A DNA stretch of 64,000 nucleotides, from NCBI RefSeq assembly GCF_902459805.1, contig NZ_CABPST010000002.1, forward strand, positions 372,001 through 436,000, in the 5' to 3' direction. The stretch's first letter is position 1. Every line of letters begins with the position of its first letter. Under the pieces are notes generated by a model. The model searched no databases. It worked only from the letters and a program-made list of their open reading frames with translations, and had not been told where the DNA came from. Origin of the DNA: Pandoraea bronchicola (GTDB taxonomy: Bacteria > Pseudomonadota > Gammaproteobacteria > Burkholderiales > Burkholderiaceae). The translations under genes and the position numbers were made by a program. This document shows, one piece after another, positions 54,397-64,000 of this stretch.

Positions 54397-57258
54397 TTAC
54401 TGCACCACGGTCGCGCCCTTGAGGCGACCGAAAGCCGTATCGAGCAACTGCTTGAGCTGTTCGTAGTGCTTGGCGTAGTAGCCCACGGCAGGCGAGGCCG
54501 AGGCCGCGCGACCCGCGTAAGCCAGCTTCTGACCGGCGCTCATGCTTTCGATCAGGTGGTGTTCGATGTAGAACCACGGACCCTGGTTTTGCGGCTCGTC
54601 CTGGGCCCACACCACTTCGGCGAGGTTTTCGTACTTCTTCAGCTCGTTCTCGAACGCCTTGTGCGGGAACGGATAGAGCTGTTCCACACGGACGATCGCG
54701 ACGTCGGTCAACTTCTCTTCGCGACGGCGAGCGATCAGGTCGTAGTACAGGCGGCCCGAGCAGGCGACGACGCGCTTGACCTTCTTGGCGTCGATCGAGG
54801 CATCGGTTTCGCCGATGATCGTCTGGAAGCCGCCCTTGGCGAGTTCCGACAGATCGCTCACAGCTTCCTTGTGGCGCAGCAGCGACTTCGGCGTGAACAC
54901 GATCAGCGGCTTGCGCAGCTGGCGGATCATCTGACGACGCAGCAGGTGGAAGATCTGAGCCGGCGTGGTCGGCTGGACCACTTGCATGTTCGTGTCGGCG
55001 CACAGTTGCAGATAGCGTTCGATACGTGCCGACGAGTGTTCCGGACCCTGGCCTTCGTAGCCATGCGGCAGCAACATCGTCAGGCCCGACACGCGGCCCC
55101 ACTTCACTTCACCGCTCGAGATGAACTGGTCGATCACGACCTGAGCACCGTTGGCGAAGTCGCCGAACTGGCCTTCCCACAACACCATCGTGTTCGGCTC
55201 GGCGGTCGAGTAACCGTATTCGAAGCCCAGCACGGCTTCTTCGGACAGCACCGAATCGATCACCGTGAAGTTGGCTTGACCGTCGGCCACGTGTTGCAGC
55301 GGCACGTACGTGCCGTCGTTCCAACGCTCACGGTTCTGGTCGTGCAGCACCGAGTGGCGGTGCGTGAACGTGCCACGGCCCGAATCCTGACCGGTCAGGC
55401 GCACAGCGAAGCCCGACGAGACCAGCGATGCGAACGCCAGATGCTCACCCATACCCCAGTCGAGCGGCTGCTCGCCCTCGCCCATCTTGCGGCGGTCGTT
55501 GATGACCTTCTCGACGAGCGGGTGAACCTTGAAGTTCGCCGGGATCGTGGTGATGCGCTCGGCCAGACGCTTGAGTTCGTTCAGCGGCACGGCCGTGTCG
55601 CCCGCATCGGTCCACTTCTTGTTCAGGAACGGCACCCAGTCAACCGCGTACTTGCTCTTGTAGTTCGAGAGCACCGGGTCGATGGTGTGGTGGCCGTCGT
55701 CCATGGCCTTGCGGTAGGCAGCGACGAAGCCATTGCCTTCTTCGGCAGTGATCACGCCTTGCGTGACCAGCTTCTCGACATACAGCGCGCGCGTGCCCGG
55801 GTGTTGGGCAATCTTCTTGTACATCAGCGGCTGCGTGACCGCCGGGGTGTCTTGCTCGTTGTGGCCCAGCTTGCGGTAGCAAACGATATCCACGACGGCG
55901 TCCTTCTTGAATTCCTGACGGAATTCCAGGGCCAGTTGCATGGCCAGCACGACCGCTTCCGGATCGTCGCCGTTCACGTGCAGCACCGGCGCTTCGATCA
56001 TCTTGACCACGTCCGAGCAGTACGTCGTCGAACGGGCGTCACGCGGATCCGACGTGGTGAAGCCGATCTGGTTGTTGATGACGATATGCACCGTGCCGTG
56101 CGTGCCGTAACCACGCGTTTGCGCGAGGTTCAGCGTTTCCATCACGACGCCCTGACCCGCGAATGCGGCGTCACCGTGAACTTGCACCGGCAGCACGCTG
56201 GCTGCGTCGGCTTCGCCGCGGCGATCCATACGGGCCTTGGCCGAGCCTTCGACCACCGGGTTCACGATTTCAAGGTGCGACGGGTTGAACGCCAGCGACA
56301 GGTGAACCGGACCACCGCTCGTCGAGACATCGCTCGAGAAGCCCTTGTGGTACTTCACGTCACCGGCCGGCAGGTCGTCGACGTGCTTGCCTTCGAATTC
56401 GGCGAACAAGTCCGACGGCATTTTGCCGAGGGTGTTGACCAGCACGTTCAGACGGCCGCGGTGGGCCATGCCGATCACGATTTCCTGCACGCCCTTCGCA
56501 CCGGCGTGGTGGACGAGTTCGTCCATCGCCACGATGAAGGATTCGCCGCCTTCGAGCGAGAAACGCTTCTGGCCGACGAACTTGGTATGCAGGTAACGCT
56601 CGAGGCCTTCAGCGGCCGTCAGGCGTTCGAGAATGTGCTTCTTCTTTTCAGCAGTGAAGTTGGGCGTTGCACGCACCTTCTCCAGACGCTCTTGCCACCA
56701 GCGCTTTTGCACCGGGTCGCTGATGTACATGTACTCGGCGCCGATCGAGCCGCAGTACGTGTCGCGAAGCGCTTTGAGCAACTCGCGCAGGCTGGCCTGT
56801 TCGAAACCGAAGTACGTGTTCTCGGCCGAGTACACGCTGTCCATGTCGGCTTCGGTCAAGTCGTAGAACGCGGGTTCCAGTTCCGGAATCGCCGGACGTT
56901 CCTGACGCTTGAGCGGGTCCAGATTGGCCCAGCGTGCACCGAGGAAACGATAGGCGGCGACGAGCGACTGCACGTGAACCTGCTTGCGGGCCACCGCCAG
57001 GTCGGAAGCCCCCGCACGCGACACGAAGGCGTTAGCCTTGGCGCGCTGGGCGAACGACTCCACGATCGGGGCGTGAGCCACGTCGTTGGCGTTGGAACCA
57101 TCAACAGCGGGAACGTTTTGCAGCGCGTCGAAATACTGGCGCCAGTTGTCCGGCACCGAAGCCGGATTATCAAGATACGATTCGTACAGCTCTTCGACGT
57201 AGGGGGCATTGCCACCGAAGAGGTACGAGTTCGCTTGGAATTGTTCCATCAAACTCAT
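54397..57258 (-). CDS. odhA: 2-oxoglutarate dehydrogenase E1
   Basis: Thiamine-diphosphate-dependent E1 of the TCA cycle, 953 residues. The N-terminal region (SYLFGGNAPYVEELYESYL) binds E2; the ThDP domain has GMAHRGRLNVLVN and GDAAFAGQG; the C-terminal transketolase-like part has LLPHGYEGQGPEHSSARIERYLQ and VWAQDEPQNQGPW. Length and order are typical. First gene of the odhA-odhB-lpdA operon; 543 bases separate it from the divergent cysJ. Confidence 0.96.
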   Translation of the reverse strand: MSLMEQFQANSYLFGGNAPYVEELYESYLDNPASVPDNWRQYFDALQNVPAVDGSNANDVAHAPIVESFAQRAKANAFVSRAGASDLAVARKQVHVQSLVAAYRFLGARWANLDPLKRQERPAIPELEPAFYDLTEADMDSVYSAENTYFGFEQASLRELLKALRDTYCGSIGAEYMYISDPVQKRWWQERLEKVRATPNFTAEKKKHILERLTAAEGLERYLHTKFVGQKRFSLEGGESFIVAMDELVHHAGAKGVQEIVIGMAHRGRLNVLVNTLGKMPSDLFAEFEGKHVDDLPAGDVKYHKGFSSDVSTSGGPVHLSLAFNPSHLEIVNPVVEGSAKARMDRRGEADAASVLPVQVHGDAAFAGQGVVMETLNLAQTRGYGTHGTVHIVINNQIGFTTSDPRDARSTTYCSDVVKMIEAPVLHVNGDDPEAVVLAMQLALEFRQEFKKDAVVDIVCYRKLGHNEQDTPAVTQPLMYKKIAQHPGTRALYVEKLVTQGVITAEEGNGFVAAYRKAMDDGHHTIDPVLSNYKSKYAVDWVPFLNKKWTDAGDTAVPLNELKRLAERITTIPANFKVHPLVEKVINDRRKMGEGEQPLDWGMGEHLAFASLVSSGFAVRLTGQDSGRGTFTHRHSVLHDQNRERWNDGTYVPLQHVADGQANFTVIDSVLSEEAVLGFEYGYSTAEPNTMVLWEGQFGDFANGAQVVIDQFISSGEVKWGRVSGLTMLLPHGYEGQGPEHSSARIERYLQLCADTNMQVVQPTTPAQIFHLLRRQMIRQLRKPLIVFTPKSLLRHKEAVSDLSELAKGGFQTIIGETDASIDAKKVKRVVACSGRLYYDLIARRREEKLTDVAIVRVEQLYPFPHKAFENELKKYENLAEVVWAQDEPQNQGPWFYIEHHLIESMSAGQKLAYAGRAASASPAVGYYAKHYEQLKQLLDTAFGRLKGATVVQ

Positions 57259-57801
57259 TTTGCGCTCACCTTTTCTACGAGTGTCTCGAGAAATAGCGGG
57301 TTACGAAACCTTCCGCGACACGGCCTGACCGATTAGCGGATTGCGAGAATCAAGTGGTGCTTGGAAGGACCTGATCAATCACGGCGAGGAGCATAGCACG
57401 TTTTCCTGGCGCCCACCGAGCCGGAAAGCCGTCACACGGGGACTTGCGGCGTGCCCGCCGCATGCGTCGCAGTCCAGGCGCTTCGCGTTGCCGAACGCAC
57501 GTTCGCCGCTCCGTGATCGTGCACACATCCGACCCCGATTTCTCATCACCTGCCCTCGAAACAACCGCGAACATGCCGTCATCACGCGGACGCCCATTAC
57601 GCCCCCAAGGGCCACCGTGCCCCGCCCGCCTTATTCCCATATGGAAATTGGATATATAAAAATTAATTTTTATTATTTTAATTTCTAAGGAGCAGCCGAT
57701 ATGGTGTTGAGTATCCCCTTGCCGGTCCAACTGGGGGTGGCTTGACGGGTTCGACCCGCCGGGGCTGCCGCGCTGGTCCGGCCCATGGAGTCAAGATCGA
57801 C
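57259..57801. promoter_or_regulatory. Divergent regulatory region between odhA and cysJ
   Basis: 543 bases. The left part, GC-rich, should hold the odhA promoter. The right part has a sharp AT-rich stretch at about 57645-57690, including the perfect palindrome AAAAATTAATTTTT (57658-57671), followed by a short ORF with a good ribosome binding site (57701-57745) and a GC-rich segment with small hairpins such as CGGGTTCGACCCG. No other gene is supported. Confidence 0.65.
57701..57745 (+). CDS. Possible 14-residue leader peptide upstream of cysJ
   Basis: ATG ... TGA frame encoding MVLSIPLPVQLGVA. TAAGGAG lies eight bases upstream, a better site than that of cysJ itself. The peptide has no cysteine, so amino-acid attenuation by Cys is not suggested. 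It ends 56 bases before the cysJ ATG. Confidence 0.35.
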   Translation: MVLSIPLPVQLGVA

Positions 57802-59640
57802 ATGCAAGAGACGACGCCGCTTAACGCCCAGCAGGCCCAGTTGCTCAGCCAACTGGTTGACGGCCTATCCACGGAGCAGCTCGCCTGGGTGCGAGGGTTT
57901 CTCGCCGGCATCAATCACTCGGTGCGGCATGCCGGTGCCCCGACGCCGGCGACCGCATCCGCCAGCGCCGCCGCTGCGCACCTGACCATTCTTTATGGAT
58001 CGCAAACGGGTCATGCGCAGGAAGTCGCGGAGCACGCCAAGGCGCGCGCGCTCGATGCAGGCTTCAAGGTCGACCTGTTTGCCATGGGCGACTACAAGGC
58101 GTCGCGTCTGAAGACCGACAAGTTGTTGCTCGTTGCCGTGTCGACCCAAGGCGAAGGCGAGCCCCCGGACGACGCCCGCGACTTCTACGATTTCCTGCAC
58201 GGTGCGAAGGCGCCCAAGCTAGAAGGCACGCGTTTCGCGGTGCTCGGTCTGGGCGATTCGAGCTATGAGAAGTTCTGCCAGGCCGGTAAGGACTTCGACG
58301 CCAGGCTGGCCGCACTGGGCGCGCAACGGCTCGTCGCTCGTGTCGATAGCGACGTCGACTATGACGCACCGGCCGAGCGCTGGATCGAGGACGCCGTCGA
58401 AGCGCTCAAGCGCGTGGCGTCACCCGGCGCGCCGTCTTCCGTCAAGCGCATTGGCTCGGCCGAGAGCGTTACCCTCGCCGCCCTCGCCAGCGGTACCGCT
58501 GCGGCCGCCGCATCGAGTCAATACAGCCGCAAGCGCCCGTTTGACGCCAGCGTGATCGAGAACGTCACGCTCTCCGGCCGCGGGTCGTCGAAGGAAGTGC
58601 ATCACGTCGAACTCTCGCTCGAGGGCTCGGGCCTCACCTACGAGCCGGGCGACGCGCTGGGAGTTGTCGTGACGAACGACGCGGGGCTGGTCGACGAACT
58701 CATCGACACACTCGCCCTCGACCCGCAGGCCACCACGACCACACAGGACAGCACGCTGTCCCTGCGCGACGCGTTCCTGCGGGCTTACGACATCACAACG
58801 CTCTCGCGCGCCTTCCTGGAGAAATACGCGTCGCTCACCGAGTCCACCGAACTCAAGGCACTGCTTGCCGCCGGCAACGAAGCGGCGCTGCGCGACTATC
58901 TCTATGGACGTGACGTCCTCGACGTCGTGCGTCAGTTCCCGGCCCGCAAAGTGAAGGCCGCCGAGTTTGTCGGCACCCTGCGCACGCTTCAGCCGCGCCT
59001 TTACTCGATTGCGTCGAGTCTGGCGGTCAATCCGGATGCCGTCCACATCACCGTCGGCGCCGTGCGCTATGAGAGCCACGGCCGTTCGCGTCGCGGTGTG
59101 GCGTCGACCTACCTCGCCGACATTGCCCGCGAAGGCGAGACGGTGCCCGTATACATAGAATCCAACCGCAACTTCAAGCTGCCGTCGGATACCCATGCGC
59201 CGGTCATCATGATTGGGCCAGGCACCGGCATCGCCCCCTTCCGGGCGTTTGTCGAGGAACGTCAGGCACTCGACGCGCCGGGCAAGCACTGGCTCTTCTT
59301 CGGTGACCGCAACTTTCGCACCGACTTCCTCTATCAACGCGAATGGCAGCGCTACGTGAAAGACGGCGTGCTCACCAGGATCGACCTCGCGTTCTCGCGC
59401 GACACGGAAGACAAGATCTATGTGCAGCACCGCATGCGCGAGCAGGGCAAAACGCTGTACGCCTGGTTGCAGGAAGGCGCCCACCTGTATGTCTGTGGCG
59501 ACGCCGATCAGATGGCACGCGACGTGAACACTGCGCTCATCGACATCGTCGCGGAACACGGCGGACTGGCGCAAGACGCCGCTGCCGAGTATGTGAAGAC
59601 GTTGCAACGCGAGAAGCGTTATCAGCGCGACGTCTATTGA
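57802..59640 (+). CDS. cysJ: Sulfite reductase flavoprotein CysJ-like
   Basis: Diflavin reductase of 612 residues that passes electrons from NADPH through FAD and FMN to the sulfite reductase hemoprotein encoded next. Domains: N-terminal hydrophilic ~55 residues, flavodoxin ([19 protein letters not shown], about residues 60-205), FAD domain ([10 protein letters not shown]) and NADPH domain ([20 protein letters not shown]-terminal EKRYQRDVY). The ATG at 57802 has GGAG eleven bases upstream; the frame stays open to 57742. It precedes cysI by 80 bases. Confidence 0.92.
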   Translation: MQETTPLNAQQAQLLSQLVDGLSTEQLAWVRGFLAGINHSVRHAGAPTPATASASAAAAHLTILYGSQTGHAQEVAEHAKARALDAGFKVDLFAMGDYKASRLKTDKLLLVAVSTQGEGEPPDDARDFYDFLHGAKAPKLEGTRFAVLGLGDSSYEKFCQAGKDFDARLAALGAQRLVARVDSDVDYDAPAERWIEDAVEALKRVASPGAPSSVKRIGSAESVTLAALASGTAAAAASSQYSRKRPFDASVIENVTLSGRGSSKEVHHVELSLEGSGLTYEPGDALGVVVTNDAGLVDELIDTLALDPQATTTTQDSTLSLRDAFLRAYDITTLSRAFLEKYASLTESTELKALLAAGNEAALRDYLYGRDVLDVVRQFPARKVKAAEFVGTLRTLQPRLYSIASSLAVNPDAVHITVGAVRYESHGRSRRGVASTYLADIAREGETVPVYIESNRNFKLPSDTHAPVIMIGPGTGIAPFRAFVEERQALDAPGKHWLFFGDRNFRTDFLYQREWQRYVKDGVLTRIDLAFSRDTEDKIYVQHRMREQGKTLYAWLQEGAHLYVCGDADQMARDVNTALIDIVAEHGGLAQDAAAEYVKTLQREKRYQRDVY

Positions 59641-59720
59641 TCGAAGCCCACGCTCAACACGCCCCGCGCGACCGGCACCCCACGCACGGCAAGCCCGCGC
59701 TCACCGACACAGCAGCCCAC

Positions 59721-61445
59721 ATGAAGCAAACTACGCAAGCCAGCGCCGCCCCTTCGGCGGCGCGCTCCGAGGTCGAGAAGATCAAGGACGCCAGCCATTA
59801 CCTGCGCGGCACGATTGCCGAGGGTCTGGCCGATCCGCTCACGGGGGCCATCTTCGAGAAAGACGCCCAACTGCTCAAGTTTCACGGCTCCTACATGCAA
59901 GACGACCGTGACCTGCGCGGCGAACGTCAGAAGCAAAAACTCGAACCGGCGTACCAGTTCATGATCCGCCTGCGCATGCCGGGCGGCGTGTGCACCCCGG
60001 CGCAATGGCTCAAGCTCGACGAACTGGCGCAGAAATATGGCGGCCATACGATTCGCCTGACGACACGCCAGACGGTGCAGTATCACAACGTGCTGAAGCA
60101 CCAGTTGCGCCCCCTCATCAGGGGCATTGACGAAGTGGCGATGACGAGCATCGCCGCGTGCGGCGACGTCAATCGCAACACGCTCGTCTCCAACAACCCG
60201 CACCTCTCCCCGGCTCACGCCGAGGCGCTCGACTGGTGCCTGAAGATCGATCGGCATCTGCTGCCGCAGACCACCGCGTATCGCGAGATCTGGCTTGGCG
60301 ACAAACGCCTGGGCGAGGGCAAGGAAGATCACGAGCCGATTTACGGCAAACATTATCTGCCGCGCAAATTCAAGATTGCCATCGCCATTCCGCCGAACAA
60401 CGACGTCGATCTCTATGCTAACGATCTGGGCTTCATTGCCATCGTCGGCGACGACGGCATGCTCGAAGGCTTCAATGTGAGCGTCGGTGGCGGCATGGGC
60501 ATGACGCACGGTGACGCCGCGACATACCCGCGCACGGCAACCGTCATCGGCTATATCCCGGCAGATCGCATTGTCGAGGTGTCGGAGAAGGTGCTGCTCG
60601 TGCAGCGCGACTTCGGCGACCGCACGAACCGCAAGCACGCGCGTCTGAAATACACGATCGACGATCGCGGTGTGGCGTGGTTCAAGGAAACACTCAACCA
60701 CTATCTTGGCTGGTCACTCGCGCCGGCCCGTTCGTTCCGGTTCACGACCAACGGCGATCAGTACGGCTGGCTCAAGGGCGCTGACGACTTGTGGCATCTC
60801 ACGCTCTTCATCCAGAACGGACGGGTGAAGGATTGGGAGGACTATCGGCTGATGACCGGTCTGCGCGAGATCGCGAGGGTGCATGACGGCGACATTCGCA
60901 TCACGGGCAATCAGAACCTGATCGTCGCCCGCGTAAGCGACGAGAAGAAGCCGCAGATCGAAGCGCTCGTCAAGGCATTCGGCCTGCTCGACGGCAAGCA
61001 TCAGAGCGCGTTGCGAATCAACTCGATGGCATGCGTCGGCTTCCCAACCTGCGGCCTGGCCCTGGCGGAGAGCGAGCGCGCCCTGCCCGGCCTCGTCACG
61101 CGACTGGAGAAAGTGCTCGACGACGCGGGGCTCGCCGGCGAGCCGATCACCATCCGCACGACGGGCTGCCCGAACGGATGCGCGCGCCCCTACATCGCGG
61201 AAATCGGACTGGTCGGCAAATCGGCGGGCAAGTACAACCTGTATCTTGGGGCGGGCTTCCACGGCCAGCGGCTGAACAAGTTGTACAAGGAGTCTTTGAG
61301 CGAAGACCAGATCGTCGCGGAACTCACGCCGCTCTTTCAGCGTTATGCCCAAGCGCGCGACGCAGGCGAGAAATTCGGCGATTTCCTCGTGCGTCACGGC
61401 GTAGTGAAGGAAGTCGTTGAAGCCCGGGAGGACTTTCACGGCTGA
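59721..61445 (+). CDS. cysI: Sulfite reductase hemoprotein CysI-like (nitrite/sulfite reductase)
   Basis: Siroheme/4Fe-4S reductase of 574 residues, expected to reduce sulfite to sulfide with electrons from CysJ. The four cluster cysteines are C438 and C444 (ACVGFPTCG) and C483 and C487 (GCPNGCARP). Ferredoxin-like half domains occur twice ([16 protein letters not shown] and [16 protein letters not shown]). The start at 59721 is the methionine closest to the conserved part; the frame is open much further upstream within cysJ, but that overlap is not credible. A strong terminator follows. Confidence 0.92.
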   Translation: MKQTTQASAAPSAARSEVEKIKDASHYLRGTIAEGLADPLTGAIFEKDAQLLKFHGSYMQDDRDLRGERQKQKLEPAYQFMIRLRMPGGVCTPAQWLKLDELAQKYGGHTIRLTTRQTVQYHNVLKHQLRPLIRGIDEVAMTSIAACGDVNRNTLVSNNPHLSPAHAEALDWCLKIDRHLLPQTTAYREIWLGDKRLGEGKEDHEPIYGKHYLPRKFKIAIAIPPNNDVDLYANDLGFIAIVGDDGMLEGFNVSVGGGMGMTHGDAATYPRTATVIGYIPADRIVEVSEKVLLVQRDFGDRTNRKHARLKYTIDDRGVAWFKETLNHYLGWSLAPARSFRFTTNGDQYGWLKGADDLWHLTLFIQNGRVKDWEDYRLMTGLREIARVHDGDIRITGNQNLIVARVSDEKKPQIEALVKAFGLLDGKHQSALRINSMACVGFPTCGLALAESERALPGLVTRLEKVLDDAGLAGEPITIRTTGCPNGCARPYIAEIGLVGKSAGKYNLYLGAGFHGQRLNKLYKESLSEDQIVAELTPLFQRYAQARDAGEKFGDFLVRHGVVKEVVEAREDFHG

Positions 61446-61486
61446 GTCGCACCATCGCCGCTGTTCGCTTCATCACCGTCATCAAC

Positions 61487-61520
61487 AAAAAACGCCACGG
61501 TCTGCCGTGGCGTTTTTTTT
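61487..61520. terminator. Bidirectional terminator after cysI
   Basis: Stem ACGCCACGG/CCGTGGCGT with loop TCTG, A-run on the left and eight T on the right. Also serves the convergent lipoprotein gene. Confidence 0.92.
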
Positions 61521-61540
61521 GCCGCCAAGCATCAGGCGAC

Positions 61541-61960
61541 TCAGTCGTTGCTGCCCGCGTACGGCACCATGCATCGCTTGACCGTCTGTTCGAAGTCACG
61601 CGGCAGGTTGCTGCCGGGCGTCTCAAAGTACTGCAAGCGCGCACCGAAGCCGCCTTGCATGATGTCGACGTAAGGGTTGTAGATGGCCTTGCCCTCGGCG
61701 TTCTGGCCGCGATACACACGCACGCGGTCGGCGCCCTGACGCGCATACGACGTCGAATCGACGTTCTGCGACAGCTGGCTCCAGCCGTGGTAGATGCAGT
61801 TGAGCACCATGAAACGATCGGCACTTGTCCCCTGATCGAGCAGCCGCCCCTGCGCCGGATCGGGCCGGCTCATCTGGTTGATCGGGCCACATCCTGCCAA
61901 TCCAGCCAGCCCAGCCATTACGCCGGCCAGAACCGTCACCATTAGCGCCACTCGCTTCAT
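61541..61960 (-). CDS. Small lipoprotein, hypothetical
   Basis: A 139-residue lipoprotein: signal peptide with lipobox GLAGC at about residues 20-24, then a soluble part with two further cysteines (VLNCIYHGWSQ and VKRCMVPY). No family recognised with confidence. Convergent with cysI and downstream of the chemotaxis gene by 124 bases. Position +2 after the lipid cysteine is Gly, so outer-membrane placement is likely. Confidence 0.7.
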   Translation of the reverse strand: MKRVALMVTVLAGVMAGLAGLAGCGPINQMSRPDPAQGRLLDQGTSADRFMVLNCIYHGWSQLSQNVDSTSYARQGADRVRVYRGQNAEGKAIYNPYVDIMQGGFGARLQYFETPGSNLPRDFEQTVKRCMVPYAGSND

Positions 61961-62084
61961 ACTTCGACACCCTTAACTGAGCAAAAGATGGGCAATGGTA
62001 CCCGGTTCGGCGCGTCACCGCCATGAACGCGCCCCCCTCATGGCCTTGCCCGGCCCATTCATCGTGCCCCGCCCCCCCAACGCG

Positions 62085-63707
62085 TCACGCCGCCAGCGAA
62101 AGCGGCGAGGCGCCTACGGCATGCAAGGCCGGGCGTCGCGCACCGCCGGCCGTCAGACCTTCGTCACCCAACCGGAATCGCGCCATCTCCTCGCGCAGCG
62201 CACTCGTCTGATCTTCGAGCGACGCGGCGGCGGCGGCGGCCTGTTCCACGAGCGCCGCGTTCTGCTGGGTCACAGTGTCCATTTGCGTGACGGCCTGATT
62301 CACCTGCTCAATACCGCCGCTCTGCTCGTCGGACGCTGCGGAAATCTCACCCATGATGTCGGTCACGCGTTGTACGGCCTGGACAATGTCGTCCATCGTG
62401 CGGCCGGCTTCCGCCACGAGCGTCGAGCCATCGGCTACCTTCTGTGCCGACGCTTCGATGAGCGTCTTGATCTCGCGTGCGGCCGTGGCACTGCGCTGCG
62501 CCAGCGTGCGCACCTCACCCGCCACCACGGCAAAGCCGCGTCCCTGCTCACCGGCGCGGGCGGCCTCCACTGCCGCGTTGAGTGCGAGGATGTTGGTCTG
62601 GAATGCAATGCCGTCGATCACGCTGATGATGTCCACAACTTGCGACGAACTCGTCGAGATCCCCTGCATCGTGTCGACCACACGAGCCACGACCTGACCA
62701 CCACGCGCCGCGATGTCCGAGGCATTGACGGCGAGCTGGCTCGCCTGGCGCGCGTTGTCGGCGTTCTGTTTGACGGTCGCGGTCAGTTGCTCCATCGACG
62801 ACGCCGTCTCTTCCAGCGAAGCGGCCTGCTGCTCGGTACGTGCCGACAGATCGGTATTGCCCGCCGAGATTTCCGCTGTGGCCGTCGCCATGGCGTCGCA
62901 ACTGCGACGCACACCGCGAATCGTGCCAGCAAGACGCGACTGCATCGTGTCGAGTCCGCGCATGAGCATCGACATCTCGTCCTTGCCACGCACCTGCACC
63001 GTGTTGTCGAGTTGGCCCGCCGCGATGTTCTCGAACGCCGTCAGGGCTTCGCCGAGCGGCCGCATGATCGCGCCGCGCAGCGAGAAGTAACAGACGATGG
63101 CCATGAGCACGCCGAGCACCGTCGCCCCGATGCTCAACCAGCGAAACGCCGCCAGCTCCTCCATGGACGCTTCGTACGTGTCTTGCCCGAGCTTCAACTT
63201 ATAGGCGGCCAACGCATCGCTGGCCGTGGTCAGCGCGGCGTAGTACTTGGGCAGCACGTTCATCGTCAGATCGTCCATCGCCGTACGGTCACGTGCGTCG
63301 ATGGCAGCGAGCATCGGGTCCATCCCCTGCTCGAAGAACGTTGCACGGCGGGCCGCGACGTCATCGGCCAGCCGCTTTTCTTCAGCGCTGTGTGGCAACG
63401 CCTGATAGGCCGCCCAAGCGGCATTCGCGTCCTTGATCATGCTGCGCGCGCGCGCAGCGACCTTGTCCGCATCGGGCGATTCGGGATGCAGCACGATGCG
63501 ATCGAGAATGGCGCGAGTCCGCGCCAGCGTGGCATTGTCCTTGCCTAGCGCCACGGTGGCGGCAAGGTGGGTAGCGTACGTCTCGCGAAGGGCGTCTCCG
63601 GTACGCGTCATACCGGCAATGCCCAGCGCGCCCAATAGAATCAATAGCGCGGCCAACAGCGCCATCGTGATACCCAGACGTGCCTTGATCGAAAAGCTAC
63701 GCAACAT
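62085..63707 (-). CDS. Methyl-accepting chemotaxis protein
   Basis: Inner-membrane chemoreceptor of 540 residues. First membrane segment at residues ~12-32, periplasmic four-helix-bundle (Tar-like) sensor at ~35-185, second membrane segment at ~190-210, HAMP domain ([19 protein letters not shown]), and signalling domain with the conserved hairpin tip [25 protein letters not shown] (given here as key residues [18 protein letters not shown]). The C-terminus ends in SPLSLAA and lacks a CheR-binding NWETF pentapeptide. Ligand unknown. The flank to the right edge (63708-64000) holds no supported gene. Confidence 0.95.
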   Translation of the reverse strand: MLRSFSIKARLGITMALLAALLILLGALGIAGMTRTGDALRETYATHLAATVALGKDNATLARTRAILDRIVLHPESPDADKVAARARSMIKDANAAWAAYQALPHSAEEKRLADDVAARRATFFEQGMDPMLAAIDARDRTAMDDLTMNVLPKYYAALTTASDALAAYKLKLGQDTYEASMEELAAFRWLSIGATVLGVLMAIVCYFSLRGAIMRPLGEALTAFENIAAGQLDNTVQVRGKDEMSMLMRGLDTMQSRLAGTIRGVRRSCDAMATATAEISAGNTDLSARTEQQAASLEETASSMEQLTATVKQNADNARQASQLAVNASDIAARGGQVVARVVDTMQGISTSSSQVVDIISVIDGIAFQTNILALNAAVEAARAGEQGRGFAVVAGEVRTLAQRSATAAREIKTLIEASAQKVADGSTLVAEAGRTMDDIVQAVQRVTDIMGEISAASDEQSGGIEQVNQAVTQMDTVTQQNAALVEQAAAAAASLEDQTSALREEMARFRLGDEGLTAGGARRPALHAVGASPLSLAA

Positions 63708-64000
63708 GCTGTTGTCTCCGTCATATGTGGTGGGTTCCTCGCCCCGGCCCGGCCTCTTTTGGACCGGTAATACTTGTCACATCGGCTTGTCACACGCCAG
63801 ACTTGAGCATCGTGCGGGTTTACGTGCCCACGCGCCAAGCCATTGGTCGACGTCCTGTTGATGCAAATCAAGTCGCCCGCGCACGGGCATGCCACACGCC
63901 TCCTGTCTTGCAGAACAAAACCGCAGAGGTTGAGCAGCCACGACAGGTCCCTGCTGGCGATTGGGGAAAGAGGGCATGATCTTATGCCATTTCTTATATA

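Noticed and set aside
54466-57336. 956-codon open frame on the plus strand across odhA
   Set aside because: It is antisense to a certain odhA and has the His/Arg/Val-rich composition typical of reversed GC-rich genes. No family features.
57745-57760. GGGTTCGACCC resembling a tRNA T-arm
   Set aside because: No matching acceptor stem, anticodon arm or D-arm could be found around it; it is a simple hairpin in the cysJ leader.
59343-59720. Upstream extension of cysI within cysJ
   Set aside because: It would overlap the conserved NADPH domain of cysJ by about 300 bases; the ATG at 59721 fits the family start.

Overview
The window reads as the chromosome of a high-GC betaproteobacterium of the family Burkholderiaceae. 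The phaC-phbA-phbB-phaR order with rimO nearby, the odhA-odhB-lpdA order, and the DUF2968, DUF3613 and DUF2147 proteins fit Burkholderia, Ralstonia and Pandoraea. Pandoraea is my best guess, by inference only. I saw no rRNA, tRNA, CRISPR array, transposase or phage gene.

Layout. At 1-5.8 kb lie a 5'-truncated serB and, convergent to it, a minus-strand run rimO, PfkB sugar kinase, thiolase, metC. At 6.3-7.8 kb a plus-strand pair (PF04185-type phosphoesterase plus a small protein) sits between two copies of a ~70-bp sequence and looks inserted between phaR and rimO. At 8-12.8 kb is the polyhydroxybutyrate operon (phaC, phbA, phbB, phaR). At 13-25 kb are housekeeping genes: pgeF, rluD, bamD, a class I amidotransferase, a DinG-type helicase, a YdcH-like protein, an exported coiled-coil protein, tex and kup.

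At 25.5-41 kb there is a complete minus-strand Tad/Flp pilus locus. From upstream to downstream it holds two Flp pilins, prepilin peptidase, TadE, CpaB/RcpC, secretin, TadZ, TadA, TadB, TadC, TadD, a DUF3613 protein, a large TadG-like protein and a sigma-54 enhancer-binding protein. Downstream lies a DUF2968 gene.

A ~1 kb AT-richer intergenic region (41.0-42.1 kb) separates the pilus locus from a divergent plus-strand cluster (42.1-47.6 kb): a small Ala-rich protein, three paralogous Gly/Ser/Thr-rich lipoproteins and an embedded MarR regulator. This intergenic region carries an exact sigma-54 -24/-12 promoter, an upstream array of GTTAC/GTAAC half-sites, and a second sigma-54-like promoter ahead of a 20-codon ORF. 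I consider this pilus/lipoprotein unit, with its own enhancer-binding protein, the most novel part of the window.

At 47.8-64 kb come tandem DUF2147 paralogs, a DUF2939 protein, a small exported basic protein, zapE, the 2-oxoglutarate dehydrogenase operon (odhA, odhB, lpdA), a sulfite reductase pair (cysJ, cysI) with a possible leader ORF, a small lipoprotein and a methyl-accepting chemotaxis protein.
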